The position numbers and the translations under genes were made by a program. From Lethocerus indicus (taxonomy: Eukaryota; Arthropoda; Insecta; Hemiptera; Belostomatidae): a DNA stretch of 64,000 nt. Of the stretch, positions 11,401 through 24,930 are shown one piece after another (the stretch's first letter is position 1; every line of letters begins with the position of its first letter). Where the stretch lies: contig JACDQD010000010.1 in assembly GCA_019843655.1 (NCBI GenBank), positions 11,205,637 to 11,269,636 on the forward strand, given 5' to 3'. The notes under the pieces are model-generated. The model was not told the origin of the DNA and made no database searches. It saw only the letters and a list, made by a program, of their open reading frames with translations.

Positions 11401-12130
11401 ATAACTTGTTGGCCGCCCTTCGGATGTTTTCAATTAACCAGACGGGTTTGAATTAAATTAACATACCGAGTCCAAATGCTTGGCCTGCGGGGCGTGGGGG
11501 GTCCGCTCTAAATCTGTATCGGAATAAAGTATAAATAAAATAAAAATAAGACCCCGAGGAGAAGGAGCATTATTCAAATTCCTGTATGCAAAATCGGAGG
11601 GCGAGTATTCTCTTGGATGGGCCCGAATATTTTTCTTCCTCATCGGTCCCAACATAACCCGGGACCCGGGAGCGAGCCGAAATAATAATAAGAACAAAAA
11701 TTGAAACAAATAATAAAAAATGTGGGAATTTTTCGGGCCCATGCCCCGTTCTGGAAGGAAGAATTTATCGTTATATTTCACTATAACGTTTTCAGCAGAA
11801 AGTTTTTTCGATTGTTTAGAGTAAAGAGGGAATTTCAGTATCATATGCCAAGCTATTGAGTCGTTCTGAACCGAGCTCAGATGTTGCTAAATTCTTTTAG
11901 AAACTTTTTAGTGAAAAATTCACTGTTATAATTTCATTCTTTTGCGAATTTCTCTCCTATTAGTCCTGTTTCGGTGCATTCAAAAGTTTGGAGAAATCGA
12001 ATTATGTTCATTTCATCGTGAAACAGTTTCTCAGTCTCGTATGCCTATTAACTACCACTATCTGATCTGATATATCCAAGAAAATACAGTGGGGTTTAAG
12101 AAACTACACGCATTTACCTCGCTCCATTCC
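11401..12130. other. Mixed segment with modest GC patch
   Basis: Modest GC enrichment at 11400-11700, then AT-rich DNA. A 128-codon minus-strand frame spans 11458-11844 but has no recognisable domain or coding texture. Confidence 0.5.
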
Positions 12131-12720
12131 AAGTACTGTACGATTCGTATTCGGCGTGTAACAAATCCTTTACGACCAATAAACCGATCGGGGGAACACG
12201 AAATGTGAAGGGTGGGGGAGGGGTAACAGCCGAAATATTGTGGCCGACGAAACAAAGCCGCTGTATAAGATTTTAATTTCGGGTTGTAAAACCGGTGTTA
12301 TACCGAGGACTTGACGTCTTAATTTGAGGCCCCCGCTTGCAGACACATACACGCGCCCGCGTCCACCTGCCGGACATCGCGTGCCGTTTGTACGCAACGT
12401 GCCTTCTTTCTCGTGTAGATTTCATTTTCTTTTTCTTCTGTTTTTTTACAGTCCACGTATCCCACTGGCAATAAAAGCGGCAAAAGGCGATTCGTTCAGT
12501 AGGACGGTATCCGCGAGGCGATAAAAACCGCCGAACCCCAGAGGCCGGGTTCATCGCGTGAGACCCGGCAGTAACGCCCGAGGACCTATGTACGACGGCG
12601 CCTCGGGCATTCTCGTTATTCTCTTTTTATATAATAATATTTTTTCCCCCTGCCGCAAAGGAATTAGCGTCTCGAATTAATTTCGGCCCCGGACAAACGG
12701 CTACTGTTGCCATTCACGGA
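12131..12720. other. GC-rich island 7
   Basis: GC-rich island with GCAATAAA at 12468-12475 and GGCGATAAA at 12517-12525. A T-rich run lies near 12420-12448. Frames on both strands overlap and none is recognised. Confidence 0.55.
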
Positions 12721-13240
12721 GCAGCATAAAAGAAACGAAATATGAATGGTTCCGAGACTTTAATCGTGGAGAACTGTAGCTAAATACTATGAGAACAAAC
12801 ATTTATTCGGAATATTAAAACTGGTTACAAATATTACACGGCACCTCGCTATGGACTATCGGCAAACACAAATGGCTCTATTGTTCGCCGAAACATTATT
12901 TCAAAATAGATTTGGATGGAAGACATAAAGCCTATACAGAATATTATCGTTATAATTTAGGTATCGCTATCGGGATGCTTAGAGTCAAACAAGCGAGAGG
13001 ACAAAAAACCCACATAAACAAGTATATATCTATAAATAGTAAAAATATAAAAATAGTTCTCCGAATCGGATTAAATTAATCGGAAGTCGTTTAGACTTTT
13101 ACCGATACTCCGAAAGACCAATATAATCTTGGCAAGCGCCCCAATGTATAACGTATCTGTGTGGACTGTAATTTCGAACATTGTAGAAAAAAGAAGAAAT
13201 AAGTTATATTTATTCTTATTAATGATTTAGCCGGCACAAG
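12721..13240. other. AT-rich spacer
   Basis: AT-rich DNA with nothing recognised. Confidence 0.6.
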
Positions 13241-13960
13241 AGGTATAATTCATCGGCGACGGTTCTAAAATACTTAAATCTGTGTCCGGTAAAATAGTGG
13301 GCAGGACACGGGGCCCATTAGGGCGATCCGTTCCAGAAGCAATAAACGGTAAATCGTAGGCACCGAGCGAAAAATAAATGTGGCCTCGAGGGGGGAGTGC
13401 GCTATAGGTTTGTTTTAAATTTATATCGGAAATTTAAATTAATGGAATGTATAAATAGAAGGGCGGAGAAGGAGAGACCGCAGGATCGTAAGATGCAAAT
13501 GGGAGGGAGCCATTTAGATCACGTCCTCCTCCTTCTCCCTCCGAACCCGGCTCACTTGCATTCTCCGTCTTTCTTCAGCGGTCCCTATCTGGAAGATCTC
13601 TTCGGTGAGAGAAGGAGAGAGAGAGAGCGTGAGACAGAGAGAGAGAGAGAGAGGGAGAGAGAGAGAGAGAGAGAGAGAGTGAGAGAGGCAGTGGCCGGGG
13701 CTACCAGGGCCCCTGCTACCGCTTCGAGCCAAAATATACAACATCTACCGTTATCTGAGATCTCGGCCTCTATTTCATGGCGGGAGCCCCGGCGGGGAGG
13801 GAGGTTGTCATAACCGGCGGGGACGACGCCGAGAGCCACGGACCGTATAAATAACTAATATACCTCGAGAAGAAAATAACGGCCCCTACGGCGAGCGAGC
13901 CGGCGCATTTTTCGGGAGCCGGGACACGACTAAGCCGGGGAATATGCCGACGAATCGAAT
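13241..13960. other. GC-rich island 8 with long GA tract
   Basis: GC-rich island centred on the GA tract at 13607-13688. It contains GCAATAAA at 13339. GCCAT words flank the tract: GCCATTTA near 13509 on the plus strand and GCCATGAA near 13777 on the minus strand. GAGA repeats with nearby GCCAT cores are components of insect Polycomb response elements. That role is inference only. Confidence 0.5.
13607..13688 (+). repeat. (GA)n microsatellite, about 82 bp
   Basis: Nearly pure GA dinucleotide tract with a few interruptions (CGT, ACA, GGG and GTG). It produces artefactual open frames rich in Arg-Glu on the plus strand and Ser-Leu on the minus strand. In insects such tracts can bind GAGA factor. 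Confidence 0.95.
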
Positions 13961-15054
13961 TACAGGCGTCATATAAAAAGGCCTCTAATGATAAATTGAA
14001 CGATAATGCTCTTTTTGAATGGGCGTCCAACGAACGGTGGCGCACGTTGTCGACAGATAGAGCCAAAAATTATTTTAACTCACCGAAGGGATATCGTATT
14101 TTAACTCCTCGGATTTACTGTCCTCTCTTACTATTCCTACGCTATGTCCAGTAGCATTCCGCTAAGAACACTTATCTAGGTATATTCGATAGAAACCGAA
14201 AATCAAAGGAATGCCCATAACTTATTATACATAATATTAAATCATTACTACTTCCTCTCCTATACCAAACTTCTGTTAGTCCCCCCGCCTGTTATTGATC
14301 CCATTTTTAAATGCACATCTCCCTTCCCAAATGATTCAGCTTGTATCCATTCATCAGAGGGGTGATATTTACACCAATATGATTAGTGTGATAATTATGA
14401 ACATAGTAATAATAGAAGTTATCCGTAACCGATATTTGTGGGCTGGGTCGCGGCACCGGTTACCTTGGGCTCGGAGGCCACACGAATGATCTCGCATTTA
14501 GACGGGGCCAAATTTGAGATCGCTACGGGAATTACGTCAGAGGGCCGAGATCGCGAGACAGGACAACTCTATTTCTCAAAGAACGGAACAAAAAAATGAC
14601 CCCGCAGAAAGGGGAGTTTAAGCAGTCGAAAGTAAAACAAAAAAGGTAAGAGACTAGGCGCGATATAAATAATAATTTTTGTAGCAGATATTACAACTCG
14701 GAGAATTTCTTATGCAAGAACGTGCCCGAGATATGAACATTTTTTTTCGCGTTATAATTTAAGCCCAATCTCTTTAATATTTTTCAGTGTCAGGACCGCG
14801 AAATAACTCATTATAATCGGGACAATCTTGTGAGCGAGCGTGCTTGTTAATTTACAGTGCGAGATTTTTTGTTTCATTTCTTTTTTTTTTAAATAAAGAC
14901 TTGCTCAAATGTTAATTATTCGGCCTGTCATCCGGCATCTGCTCCTAATTTTTCTGCTTTATTACTTATTCGAAGTTGTGATGTTCAAAACCGAAATGTT
15001 GTCCGAATTCATTATTATGATGAATTATTATTGTTCACTTGGTACATGCTTTTC

Positions 15055-15088
<34 letters not shown>

Positions 15089-15530
15089 TATAAACATTTA
15101 AATATTATTTCATTTCTTAATATATCATTTCAAAACTATCTACCCTTACTATTGGTTCTAGGCTAACCCTGTAATATTAGGTCGAGATTATTTATTTAAA
15201 TGTCGGTACTCAACCGTTTCATCGTAAGATTTTAATCTGTTCAGAAGTGAGAAATCCCTCCATTAAAAAAACTACAGTGCTTCGGCCTACAGGAAGAGAA
15301 TACAAGTCCGAAAACCAGAACAGGGCTTCGGGTTTAGCTTTAGGCCATTATTCCTATAAAAATAAACAGCGCCTACTCTCCTCCGCCCTCCCACAAATGC
15401 TGTTAACCAGGAAAAAACACGGCGTATCGAATTTGGAAATCTGAACACTATAATTGGCCAACAATTTGTTTTTAACCGACGGGACGACAAGAATCCCACT
15501 GATAAAGAATGCAAATTCTAGAAATATCGT
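13961..15530. other. AT-rich stretch with (AT)n and one GC patch
   Basis: Mostly AT-rich. It holds a GC patch at 14440-14600 and an AT dinucleotide tract at 15059-15086. No gene is recognised. Confidence 0.6.
15059..15086. repeat. (TA)n microsatellite
   Basis: About 28 bp of pure TA dinucleotide, self-complementary and able to extrude as a cruciform. Confidence 0.9.
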
Positions 15531-16130
15531 TATCTGAACTCCCCACACGGGACAAGTTTATTCCGGACAAACGGGCGGGGTTTCCCTGCCCCCGTCAATT
15601 GCGTAAGAAATTAATTATATCGCCTCGTTAATATACATGTTGAGTTGTCATTTGAAATGTAAATTGGGCCTGATAAAGATAAGTATCTACCCGGGTTTTC
15701 ATTACATCGTGGAATGTGTTCATTATAGCCGAAAATTCTCGTCGCGGCTCTTCGAAAAACTTCCCGGGATTAGCATAATGGTGTGTAAAACGGCGAAGAC
15801 CGGACCGCTACCATCCCGTCGGTGGATTATTTTGTGAAATTAACTATCAATATTTATGATCGGGGCCGGTATAAGACAAGAAAACAGGTGGGCCCGGCTA
15901 GCGGAGACCGACTGACTTTCACGACAACCCGCGAACAATCCGAAGTTTCCGGCCATACGTCAGAAACGTCCGTTGGTTGGGGCGAAAAATTTATAAACGG
16001 TTCTCGCGGTTCGAAATCATAATTTTTCAACGTCACGCCGGCTCGGTCACGCCACTCCCGTTTCCAGTCTGTGTCATGCCCGGTCGTGGGCTCGAATCGA
16101 ACTGAAAGCTGGAATAATTATCAAAACATA
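15531..16130. other. GC-enriched segment
   Basis: Moderately GC-rich with CpG-rich patches at 15550-15600 and 15860-16100. No gene is recognised. Confidence 0.5.
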
Positions 16131-16975
16131 TTCCAGAATAAAAACCGCTTGATGGACAGTCAAGTTCATCCGCTCATAACGGCACGGTATGTTTGCGTAA
16201 TTATTCTTATCTTATTGTATTCCAATTTTAAGTAATTGTTTATAGCTATAGTCAGACGGTAATAGTTTATATTATTCATAGCATCACTTCAGAGTTAATT
16301 CTATGCCTGAACAGGAATCGAGTGTTCTCTCAACTGGTCGGTGTCATCCTATACGATTTTGTCTCCGGATCAAAACCCCTCCGAAAAAAAATTGTCGAGG
16401 GACATCTTTCGGAATATGTCACCCGAATCTAACCCCGAGTCTGGGACATGGGTCGGCATAGAAATCCTAGACGAAATGTTGCCTAAAGGAGGATATTTTT
16501 TTTATGCCCGAAGGTACGTTCCCACAGTCCCGTGCGTCGGAACAAGGAGAGAAACTACGGGGCAAAACGTATTTAATCAAGTAAAACAGATTCCTTTTGT
16601 CCAAATATCCTTAGGTTCAGCGAATCCGTCACACTGAGGCCGAAAATGAACTCTTGGCTCTTCTGTTCGAAATTGTTAAGAGCCTTTGTGCAAAAGAGAT
16701 GAGGCTAACGTGACAACGGGACTCATTCAACAGGGTTTCTTCCAACAAGGCCAATTGGACATTTCATTTAACACTTCAACCAATAAAAAAATCAACGTTT
16801 TTATACGTTAAATAAATATAATATTTCTGACAAAAACCGCACTGTAACTGTAATATATTCCCGCCCTAAAGAGATGGGGGGGGGGTAACAGTTTGCGACC
16901 GTAATTCGGGACACGGTGAAAGAGTTATCTCGGTGGGTAACTCCGTCGACGTAGCGGGGTACAAGTGTCAGACAC
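16131..16975. other. AT-rich spacer
   Basis: AT-rich DNA containing a run of 10 G at 16876-16885. A 98-codon plus-strand frame (16341-16637) shows no recognisable domain. Confidence 0.55.
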
Positions 16976-17480
16976 AACAATATCATACGACCGGGTAGGG
17001 GCGCTGGGAGGAGGGTGCCTCAGATAGGATCGGTACGGTAGCGGCCGGTTTTGTAACTGTCGAGGGGCGGCTCAAATCTTAATTGAGGGTGGGAGGCGGG
17101 TGGCGGGGGCGGGTGCGGGGTCCGGGGGCCGTCATACAGGTGAGGCCGAGGTTTACGAGGGCGGAGTCGTGAGATGCCGACCCCGGATAACGGGGCCCCT
17201 CCGGTTACACCTACCTTTTATCGACGGGCATCATCGCCGGCTTCCGTATCCCGACCGTCGGCGCGGCTTAATAGAAATTCTAACTCGCTTATTATACGGC
17301 CCGGCTATCTTCGCGAACCGGACCCGCCCGCCCTTATCGGAGCCGGCTATTAGGAGAGCTCACGGTAAATCTTATTTAAAGCGTAAAAGAAAAACGAGGA
17401 CGGTCGGTTACCGTGAGACCTTCACTCGTACGAAAGCGTTCCTGTTGTTTTCGGAATTTACAGCCACTCAAAAATGTTGA
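16976..17480. other. GC-rich island 9 with G-run cluster
   Basis: Strongly GC-rich island that includes the G-quadruplex motif at 17087-17128. A 126-codon plus-strand frame (17100-17480) is explained by stop-poor composition and lacks a recognisable domain. Confidence 0.55.
17087..17128 (+). other. G-quadruplex-forming motif
   Basis: At least seven runs of three or more G lie within about 42 bp, separated by 1-4 base loops. This satisfies the standard quadruplex pattern with several alternative folds. Confidence 0.75.
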
Positions 17481-18030
17481 ACAGGAGAACCAAAAGTTTT
17501 TTGCGAAGGACAGTTCGCAATCACATATTTAAGAAAATGTCTTCTGGCTGGAAATCCCGCCGACAGAAACATCCGGATGAAACTGAGTACAGTTTTACTG
17601 TCGTATTTCATGATTAGAGTGGGAATGACTTAGACAAAAGACTCACGTGTAATTCACTCGAAGGTACAGAAACGAAACGACGTTACAAATTGGCCCTGAA
17701 GATCCGAGGGTTGTACAACATTGTATGAAGGTAGACAGACGTGAACTCCCATGTGTCTCATTTAGGTCCGTTGTATCATAAAATATAACGCCGCAGAAGT
17801 CCCTAATCTGAAAGTTTCTATTCCTCCTATGGCCATGATTTATAGAATTTATATATGGATATAATCTTACTATAATGGAAACATATTCCAGTGAAGTTAG
17901 TAAGCGAAATTCTGGCGTTATAATTTATAATTGTTTCGTTTACTCCGGCTGTAATTACAGACAACAGTCTGCGCGCTTTGAGTAAAGCGGCCGTCATTTC
18001 GGGCAGAAAAATTCAATTTTTCACAACTCC
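17481..18030. other. AT-rich spacer
   Basis: AT-rich DNA with nothing recognised. Confidence 0.6.
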
Positions 18031-18600
18031 GATTATAATACCGAATTATGCACAGGGGGGCTTATAATCGTGCGAAACCGACGGCCAATTACCGGGACGG
18101 GCATAGAGTCCATTGCGGGGGGGTTTAACGATCCCGCCTGTCTTCCATTTCGCCTTTTATAAGCTTATAATTGCATGTGACAACATAATTAGTCATTACC
18201 TAGTTTTATATTTTTTTTTGAAACCGGGTAACCGCAAACGAGTCTCATCCTGTTCCGCGCTCGAGAACCCGTCGAATAGTTGAAATGGATTCAGAAGAGA
18301 AGGGGGGGTGGGAGGGAGAAAAAAAAATAACCAAATATAAAAGGGGCCCAATCTCAATTAAAAACAGTTTCCCATTATTATATTACGACCGCATAAGATA
18401 TTGTGATCGGCCAAGAGATACGGCTAGGAGAATTTACATACGGAACGCGTTACACTTCCCGTCCACCAAATTGGGCGAAGTTAACCGGGGACCCCCGCGG
18501 CGTAATTGCGTCATATGAGATTTCATCGGGTAAATAAGCAATTTATAAATTACTGCTGGCGGGGGAGGAGCGCGTTGACTCATTCTGTTTATTATGAATT
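18031..18600. other. Patchy GC-rich segment
   Basis: Two small GC patches (18040-18150 and 18230-18570) surround an AT-rich gap. No coding evidence is seen. Confidence 0.5.
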
Positions 18601-21330
18601 ACATATTACAATCGCGTTTTCTTCTTATTCCACTTTGTAAGAACACAGGCGGGGACAGAAAAACAAAATAAAATGGAAAAATTCGCATCAATATTATGAC
18701 AGGAGACACCGATTAGGAGATTTCCTATCGTTGTTTGCATCAACTAATATTGACATGAGAAACTCGGGAGTATGAATTAATTAGCGGGGCACTTTCTCCG
18801 TCATTAAAGTAATTTGAAAATGAGTAGTTTTTTTAGAAATTTTTTATTTGCATTTTAACGGGAAACAACTTTTATTCCAATAATTTGCAAACTGGTACAG
18901 TAAAGTTAAAATTTATGGCCCTGTCCTATACTAAGGAAATAGTTATCAACATTTATGTTGTTAACTGATGAAAAATCATGAAATATGCGTGGACCAAATA
19001 CCTCCAAAGGACGTTCCCAGTGGAGGCTAATAAATATTAACACGCGAATTTCTCGATTGTTAATTCCTTCGAACGAGACATGTTACCGCTCCCAACAGTG
19101 TGGTTTTTCGCATTTTATATCCAGAAACAAAACCGAAATCGCTAACCTCCCATTAAAATTTCAACAAAGCCGACAATTAAAATTTTACGCCCGACGATGA
19201 TTGACTGAAACGTCTCCGAGAGTTTCCGAAATACGGCCGCGTCTAATATGGGGAATTTTATAACAGGAAGAAGCCTATCCATCATCGTAACTATTTTCGG
19301 AAGCTCCTAATTGATTCGGTGTTAATTCAATGAATTTCAAGCAGGCGGGAAGTTTTATGCTAAATAATCGTGTAGAAAAGGCTCGGTTGAATGTAAATTT
19401 TCGGGGCTCAAAAGGAAAATTCATAAACCTTCTTATGCAGACAATAATCACTAGAACCGAACAACTGAAATTGTTGTACTAATCGACACCGGTATAAATA
19501 TAACTGCATTCCCTAATGTTTTGATTAATGCAATACAAATTACAAAAAAATTGATAGTTATTGTTACAACATTATTATACTATTATTATGCTTATAAGAA
19601 TATTGGGGGAGGGCATATTCCAATGCCCTTTATTATTCCTGTAAAATAAACTTGCTACATAAGCTTACCTTATGGATTAAGAGTAATATTCTCGCTGGGA
19701 AGCGATCGACATATTTATTAAAAGAGGAAAAGGTGGACGCAATTGGGTGCGATGAAAACTCGGGTCCCGGCACCTGCCGACCCAGTAATTGACCAGGGGA
19801 GTCTAGCCTTGCACTATTAACGAGCCGTGGAAATAGAAAAAAACCCATATTTTAAATATTATAAACTCGTTTTTAACGACGAATTATTATTTTAGAAAAT
19901 AATAAAAAACGCAACCGGTAGACGGCATAAATTACGGGACTTATACGCATTTTAAATTTTCCCGATCAGTAACACTCCGTTTCCTTTTCGAATTTCAAGC
20001 GATCCATTAGTTACACGCTCATCCATAATTAACAAAACGTGCAACAATTTATGACATAATTTTTCAGATCATCAGGTGTGAACAAAAAATATAATTACTA
20101 CGTTATTTCTTAAAATTTTAAGTTAAAGTCAATTTCGCAAGGAACACAGACTGAGAAAATGATAGAAAACTTGTGGATCTGAAAAACATTACAGAATGAT
20201 TTCCCGAAATAACTATGTAAAGTATATTTCATTACTGCAGTATCCTTGAAACTACACAGCATAAAGAGCAAGGTGAATCACCGAAGCTCTTAAATTCCAA
20301 TGTGACTCATTAAGGTTTCTGTCTTCTTTGTGAGGACGTTCTTTTGTTCTTAACCTCGGGAATATTGTACACAGCACTTACTTACTATTCTCAGCCCCAC
20401 AGGTGGCCATCATGCATTTCTTATTCAAAATACAGACGGAAAGCTAATGAAGGCGGCGAGCAGCCGTAACTGATGACTAGGAAAGGCAAAACGATCCAGC
20501 GGAGACAGAGGATCCATTAAATATGAAATTATATTAATAAAGAAACTAATCTGCAGTGGAATCAGAAGGAGAATTTAGTGAAGGTATTGGTTGATTTTAT
20601 ATAATATCTTCTTAGGCAACGAAGTATTACCATTATATAACATTTCGGCTTATTCGATATATACCGCTTTGTTGGGTTCTCACAATTAAAAAAAAAATGG
20701 AAGAAAAGAAAATCGTACTAAATCGGAGTCCCGCCATTATAAAGCCATTACGCGCTCCGTATTATGACATAACACTTCCATTTTATGAGGCGTTTCACAA
20801 AATTAAAGATAAAGGGACGATCAAATTTCCAGTCCAATTAAGTTTTCGGCCGCGGGAAAGAAAAAACAAAAAGGAACGAGACAGTCGTAAAACGGGACCA
20901 TAACAATTTTCCTGGGGCATTACTTTCCGTCTATTTTGACCCGGCCAACGAAGACTGGATCCCTTTTAAATTGTAAGCAAATTCGGAAGTCTTTTTTCAG
21001 TATCTCTAGTGTTTTATTGCTATTGAATTGAAATAATAGCACTAGGCCAGTACAACCTATAAGTTTTTAACAGATTCAACCCTAGAGTCCGATACGTTAT
21101 CCCTTAATTCTTTTTAACTACTCAAAATATACTTTAAAATTTTTGTATCCCCTGTTCTCAGTTGTACCAATCCCCATTACGCTGTATACCTCTTTATTAT
21201 AAGAAAACCTAATTCCCAAAAAAGAGGCGCTCTATGAGGTTGACTCATTTCGGTCCATAGATCAAAACCAGTCCACAATAATGGAGACTTTTCATTGTAA
21301 CAATTTCTAAAAATCGTAAGACACTAAGAA
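18601..21330. other. Long AT-rich stretch with one repeat copy
   Basis: About 2.7 kb of AT-rich DNA. It holds a GGCATAAATTA word (19924-19934), an AGGTGTGA word (20074), a small GC patch near 19740-19810 and a degenerate repeat-family copy at 20443-20510. No gene is recognised. Confidence 0.6.
20443..20510 (+). repeat. Degenerate copy of the 43.7-kb dispersed repeat (5' part)
   Basis: This segment aligns with the start of the repeat at 43750. Shared words in order are GCTA.TGAAG, GGCGAGCAGCCG, AACTG, AAAGGCAAAAC-like and CCAGCG..GAGACAGA. Identity is roughly 75% with small gaps, and it stops at GAGACAGAG. It is a truncated, diverged family member. Confidence 0.6.
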
Positions 21331-21680
21331 AGGCAAAGGGGTGGGCCGAAAAGCAATTATTGGTTAGGTCAGGGGAGTTGTTCCTCTCCCCCTACCCCGG
21401 AAATTAATAGGAACCCCGGGAGTGGCCGGATGTGACCGGGAGCGAGTCGCGTGAGACCACGGGGGGGCAGGTGACATCATACGAGCTCGTGCACACACTC
21501 GAGTGCACGGGAAAACGCGCAGGGGCTTGGGCGCCCCTACACGGACACACAATTAGGCACACAGGTGTTTCCCCCCCCCTAAAAACAATATCAAACGCGT
21601 CCCTGCGACGGTGTAATTCGAGCCCTTCCTAGGGAAAGGTGGTCCCCCAGGTACCTTCAGCCCTTAAGTGTTCCCTCAAT
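21331..21680. other. GC-rich island 10
   Basis: GC-rich island with CA/TG-rich words at 21490-21570, an ACAGGTGT copy (21561-21568) and a run of 9 C directly after it. No gene is recognised. Confidence 0.55.
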
Positions 21681-24290
21681 TTCGAAAATCAATCTCGATT
21701 GTTAATCTGTGGTAAGCGCGAGCCGTCGGGCAGATGTGTGATCCGGGAACACAGTTTTATACCTAATAAACTAACTAGGCGTCTGGCTACAAATCGGTTA
21801 CCACCACGGAACCTATAAACCTAGGATTTTATAAAAAAGAAAAGGATGAAAACAGGAAAACTGCTTGAAAATATTTCAGCAAACTTGATTCCTCCTTTAT
21901 TTGGATTATTGGATGACTTAAAAAAGGCGTAAAGGTGATTCTCCATCGCAGCTACTACAATCTTTTATACAGTCTAGACCGCATACCACTATATTGTAAT
22001 CCATATATCTAACAGGGGGACGGAGTGAACATCCAGCTGAGATAGATGTTCTGACCGCTCAGGTACCCGTACTACATACAAATTATGCTACATACTCATT
22101 CAGTCGGCTTCCTACTGACCGGCCGACGATGAACAACGCGGAATTGGGTCCATTTGAAGATTCAAGTTGGGGGAATGGCGACTTAGAACGGCCGGAGATA
22201 GACGGTGGTGGGATGGCGTTCTGGAATAGAATCGAATCAGGGAGTTGAATCTGATTTATGTTCATGAAAAATTTCGTACTTCTTCTACTAATGGGTCGTC
22301 AAAGCACGAAAATTTTACCGGAAAAATCTGGACCGCAGAGAGTCAAACTTTCTGTAAATACAGACTTGATATAAACATGAATACGACCTCAAGTTATAAT
22401 AGCGATACATGCATTCAAGATATTTACACACGTTAAATAGATGATTAATAATTATTAATTTATATTTTGGATGGGAATACCATCGGGTACTTGGGTATTG
22501 CTAGGTGTGATGTAGTTTGCCCCCCTCCCAACCGCCGTACCACCGCTTATAACTCCCAGTTTTAAACGAGTTATAAATATGACAGCTGAGCGAGATAAGA
22601 TCGGGCGGGGAGAGACAGACTTTTAGGATTCTATTTCATTGCCGGGCCAACATAAGTTTACACTATCCGAGACGTATCTGTTTCCCTTTTACATAAATTA
22701 GACCGCTTTACGACGACGTTTGTTGATACACCTAATATTGATTTATACCCGAAATATTCAAATATTCCCCCTTTGTCCACGGCATTATTTCTCAGCGCCG
22801 GTGGCTTCGGCCCTAGAAGGATATTAAAAATTATAATGAAATGTTTAGCATAAAATTAATGGCCCGACAAATGGACTGAAAATAAATGCATACGGCTCTG
22901 TCAAATGCACAATCGGCCTTCGGATCAAAACTGCTCGGAATAATTAATACATTGTTAATGTCTAAATATTAGATACATGTTTACAGCCAGTAAACCGACA
23001 ATGTCAAGAAAGTTTTAAACAATGATTCCGTAATTGCGTTACACTGCTTTGATGAATTCATTTCAAAAATGATATGATCAGAACGAAAATCGGTGATCAA
23101 AATCGGTACAATAGTGTTAACATTGACGAAAAAAAAATTTAATTATCCAGACCCGATTACTAACTTCATAATAAAACGAACCCCTGCTGTTTATAAATAA
23201 CATACAACCTGTAATTGATGCAAGCGTACATGATTACTAACATTGATTAAAGTTTTACAAATTATTGCTTCAACAAGATTATATTTTTTGTTGAATATAA
23301 AAATATCCTTGTACTATAAGGTGAATATAATATCCATTGGGGAATCATCTTAAAAACTTGTTTACCCAACGTTCAAGATATATTTTTTTTAAAGTTTAGT
23401 ATTTAGGTTTAATTCGTGTGTTCCTGACGTAATTACGAAAACTTTAAAAATTACTTGAAACAAGGAACGAGCACTGTAATGTTTGAAATTACAGGCAGCA
23501 TCATTGTAAATGTTGACCACGTATTTTAAACCGCAATTAAAATAATTGTGAGCCGTTATATGTATATTATGGAAAATTAGTAGCGGTGAAAGTGAGACCG
23601 CTGGGAGCAATAAATATTAGAAAATACAGGTCGCTGAGGGTCCCACTTTCTACACGACGAAAATTAAGGCTCGATGACCAAAAAATAAAAAGAAAACAGA
23701 GAGGCATTTAGAAGGTTCTTGAACGCGAGAGGTAAGGTAAAACATGGGCCTTAATGTGCCTGAGCCCAATAACATACATTTAATGCACGATTGAAATTAT
23801 TTCGTTTCGTGTACTTGGTTCGACCGTATGCCGGTTTTCGTCACCGTCAGTATCATTATGTTGATCTGAGAATGAATCTTTCAGGTTTAATGTTACATAG
23901 TATATTTAATAAATCTGATGAATCTACATGGGTTTAGATATGGTTAATTATTTGTTCAGTTCAGAGTAAACTACCGTCCTATTTAATGTGCAAAAGATTT
24001 TTTATAAATATCTAATATTTTTTTTAATTCATAACGTGGTTTTTATTCTAATGTTAAAGTCATTTCAGTAACTAGAATGCAATAAAAAATATTTCCATGA
24101 CCGCGGCTGAGAGTCCAGAGCCTTCAAAAAACTGAACTTATCGTCCATACTTCAAAGGGGCCGCTGTTCGAAACTATAACGCAGATCAACTTTCTGATAT
24201 GATTCCTACTGAAAATTTTACCATAAAATAATTGAGTTGTATTCCCTCCGATAATAATAACCGAATCAACAGCCCATTACAAATTTCTCA
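21681..24290. other. Long AT-rich stretch
   Basis: About 2.6 kb of mostly AT-rich DNA. There is an AGGTGTGA word at 22503-22510, a small GC patch at 22515-22620, and GCAATAAA at 23607 and 24079. No gene or repeat is recognised. Confidence 0.6.
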
Positions 24291-24930
24291 GACATCAACC
24301 GAGGATCCGACTTCCGGGACAGAGTTTTTGATGGCACGGTTCAATAAAAAAAAAGGAGGCTTGCTCCTTGTTGGCTCCCCCCCCCCCGCCAACCACTAAA
24401 TGAAGTCATAAATCTTTTTCAAACTAATAGCCATTCGGTCGGCTGTTATTATATCTTTACAATATGTCATAATTACCGGAACGGGCAGGCGCAAACCAAT
24501 TATGAGAAAAGACCGTGCGGTGCGAAATTGGGCCAGGACGAAAACCCGCCATTAAGGAAATTATTTTTGGACACCAACCTGGAGAGCCGGACGAGGGGAA
24601 GGGGCGAAGACCAGACAAAATAAAATATTTCTTTGGGCTATTTCCCAGCGTATATTCGTCCACTACCTATCGAATCTTTAAGAAATCTGGTTTTAAAACG
24701 TTTCAGCCAGGATTTTGACTACAAAAATGTGTAGACCATGGTATATAATATCTCCAGGTAATACAATTCTGGACATGGTGGTGATGTCAAAGACATTCTG
24801 TCACTTATTCGATTTTGGATATATTTTTAGGTACGAACTTCAGCACAGTCGCTTTTTCGAAAAGTCATAATCTGCATAATTCATATTAATTTCAGTGATC
24901 ACTGTATTTTTGTTAACAGAAAACGTGCGC
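24291..24930. other. GC patch with C11 run, then AT-rich DNA
   Basis: A GC-rich patch (24300-24620) includes 11 consecutive C at 24377-24387. AT-rich DNA follows. Frames on both strands are short and unrecognised. Confidence 0.5.

Noticed and set aside
13397..13813. 138-codon plus-strand frame
   Set aside because: Its core is Arg-Glu dipeptide repeat translated from the GA microsatellite.
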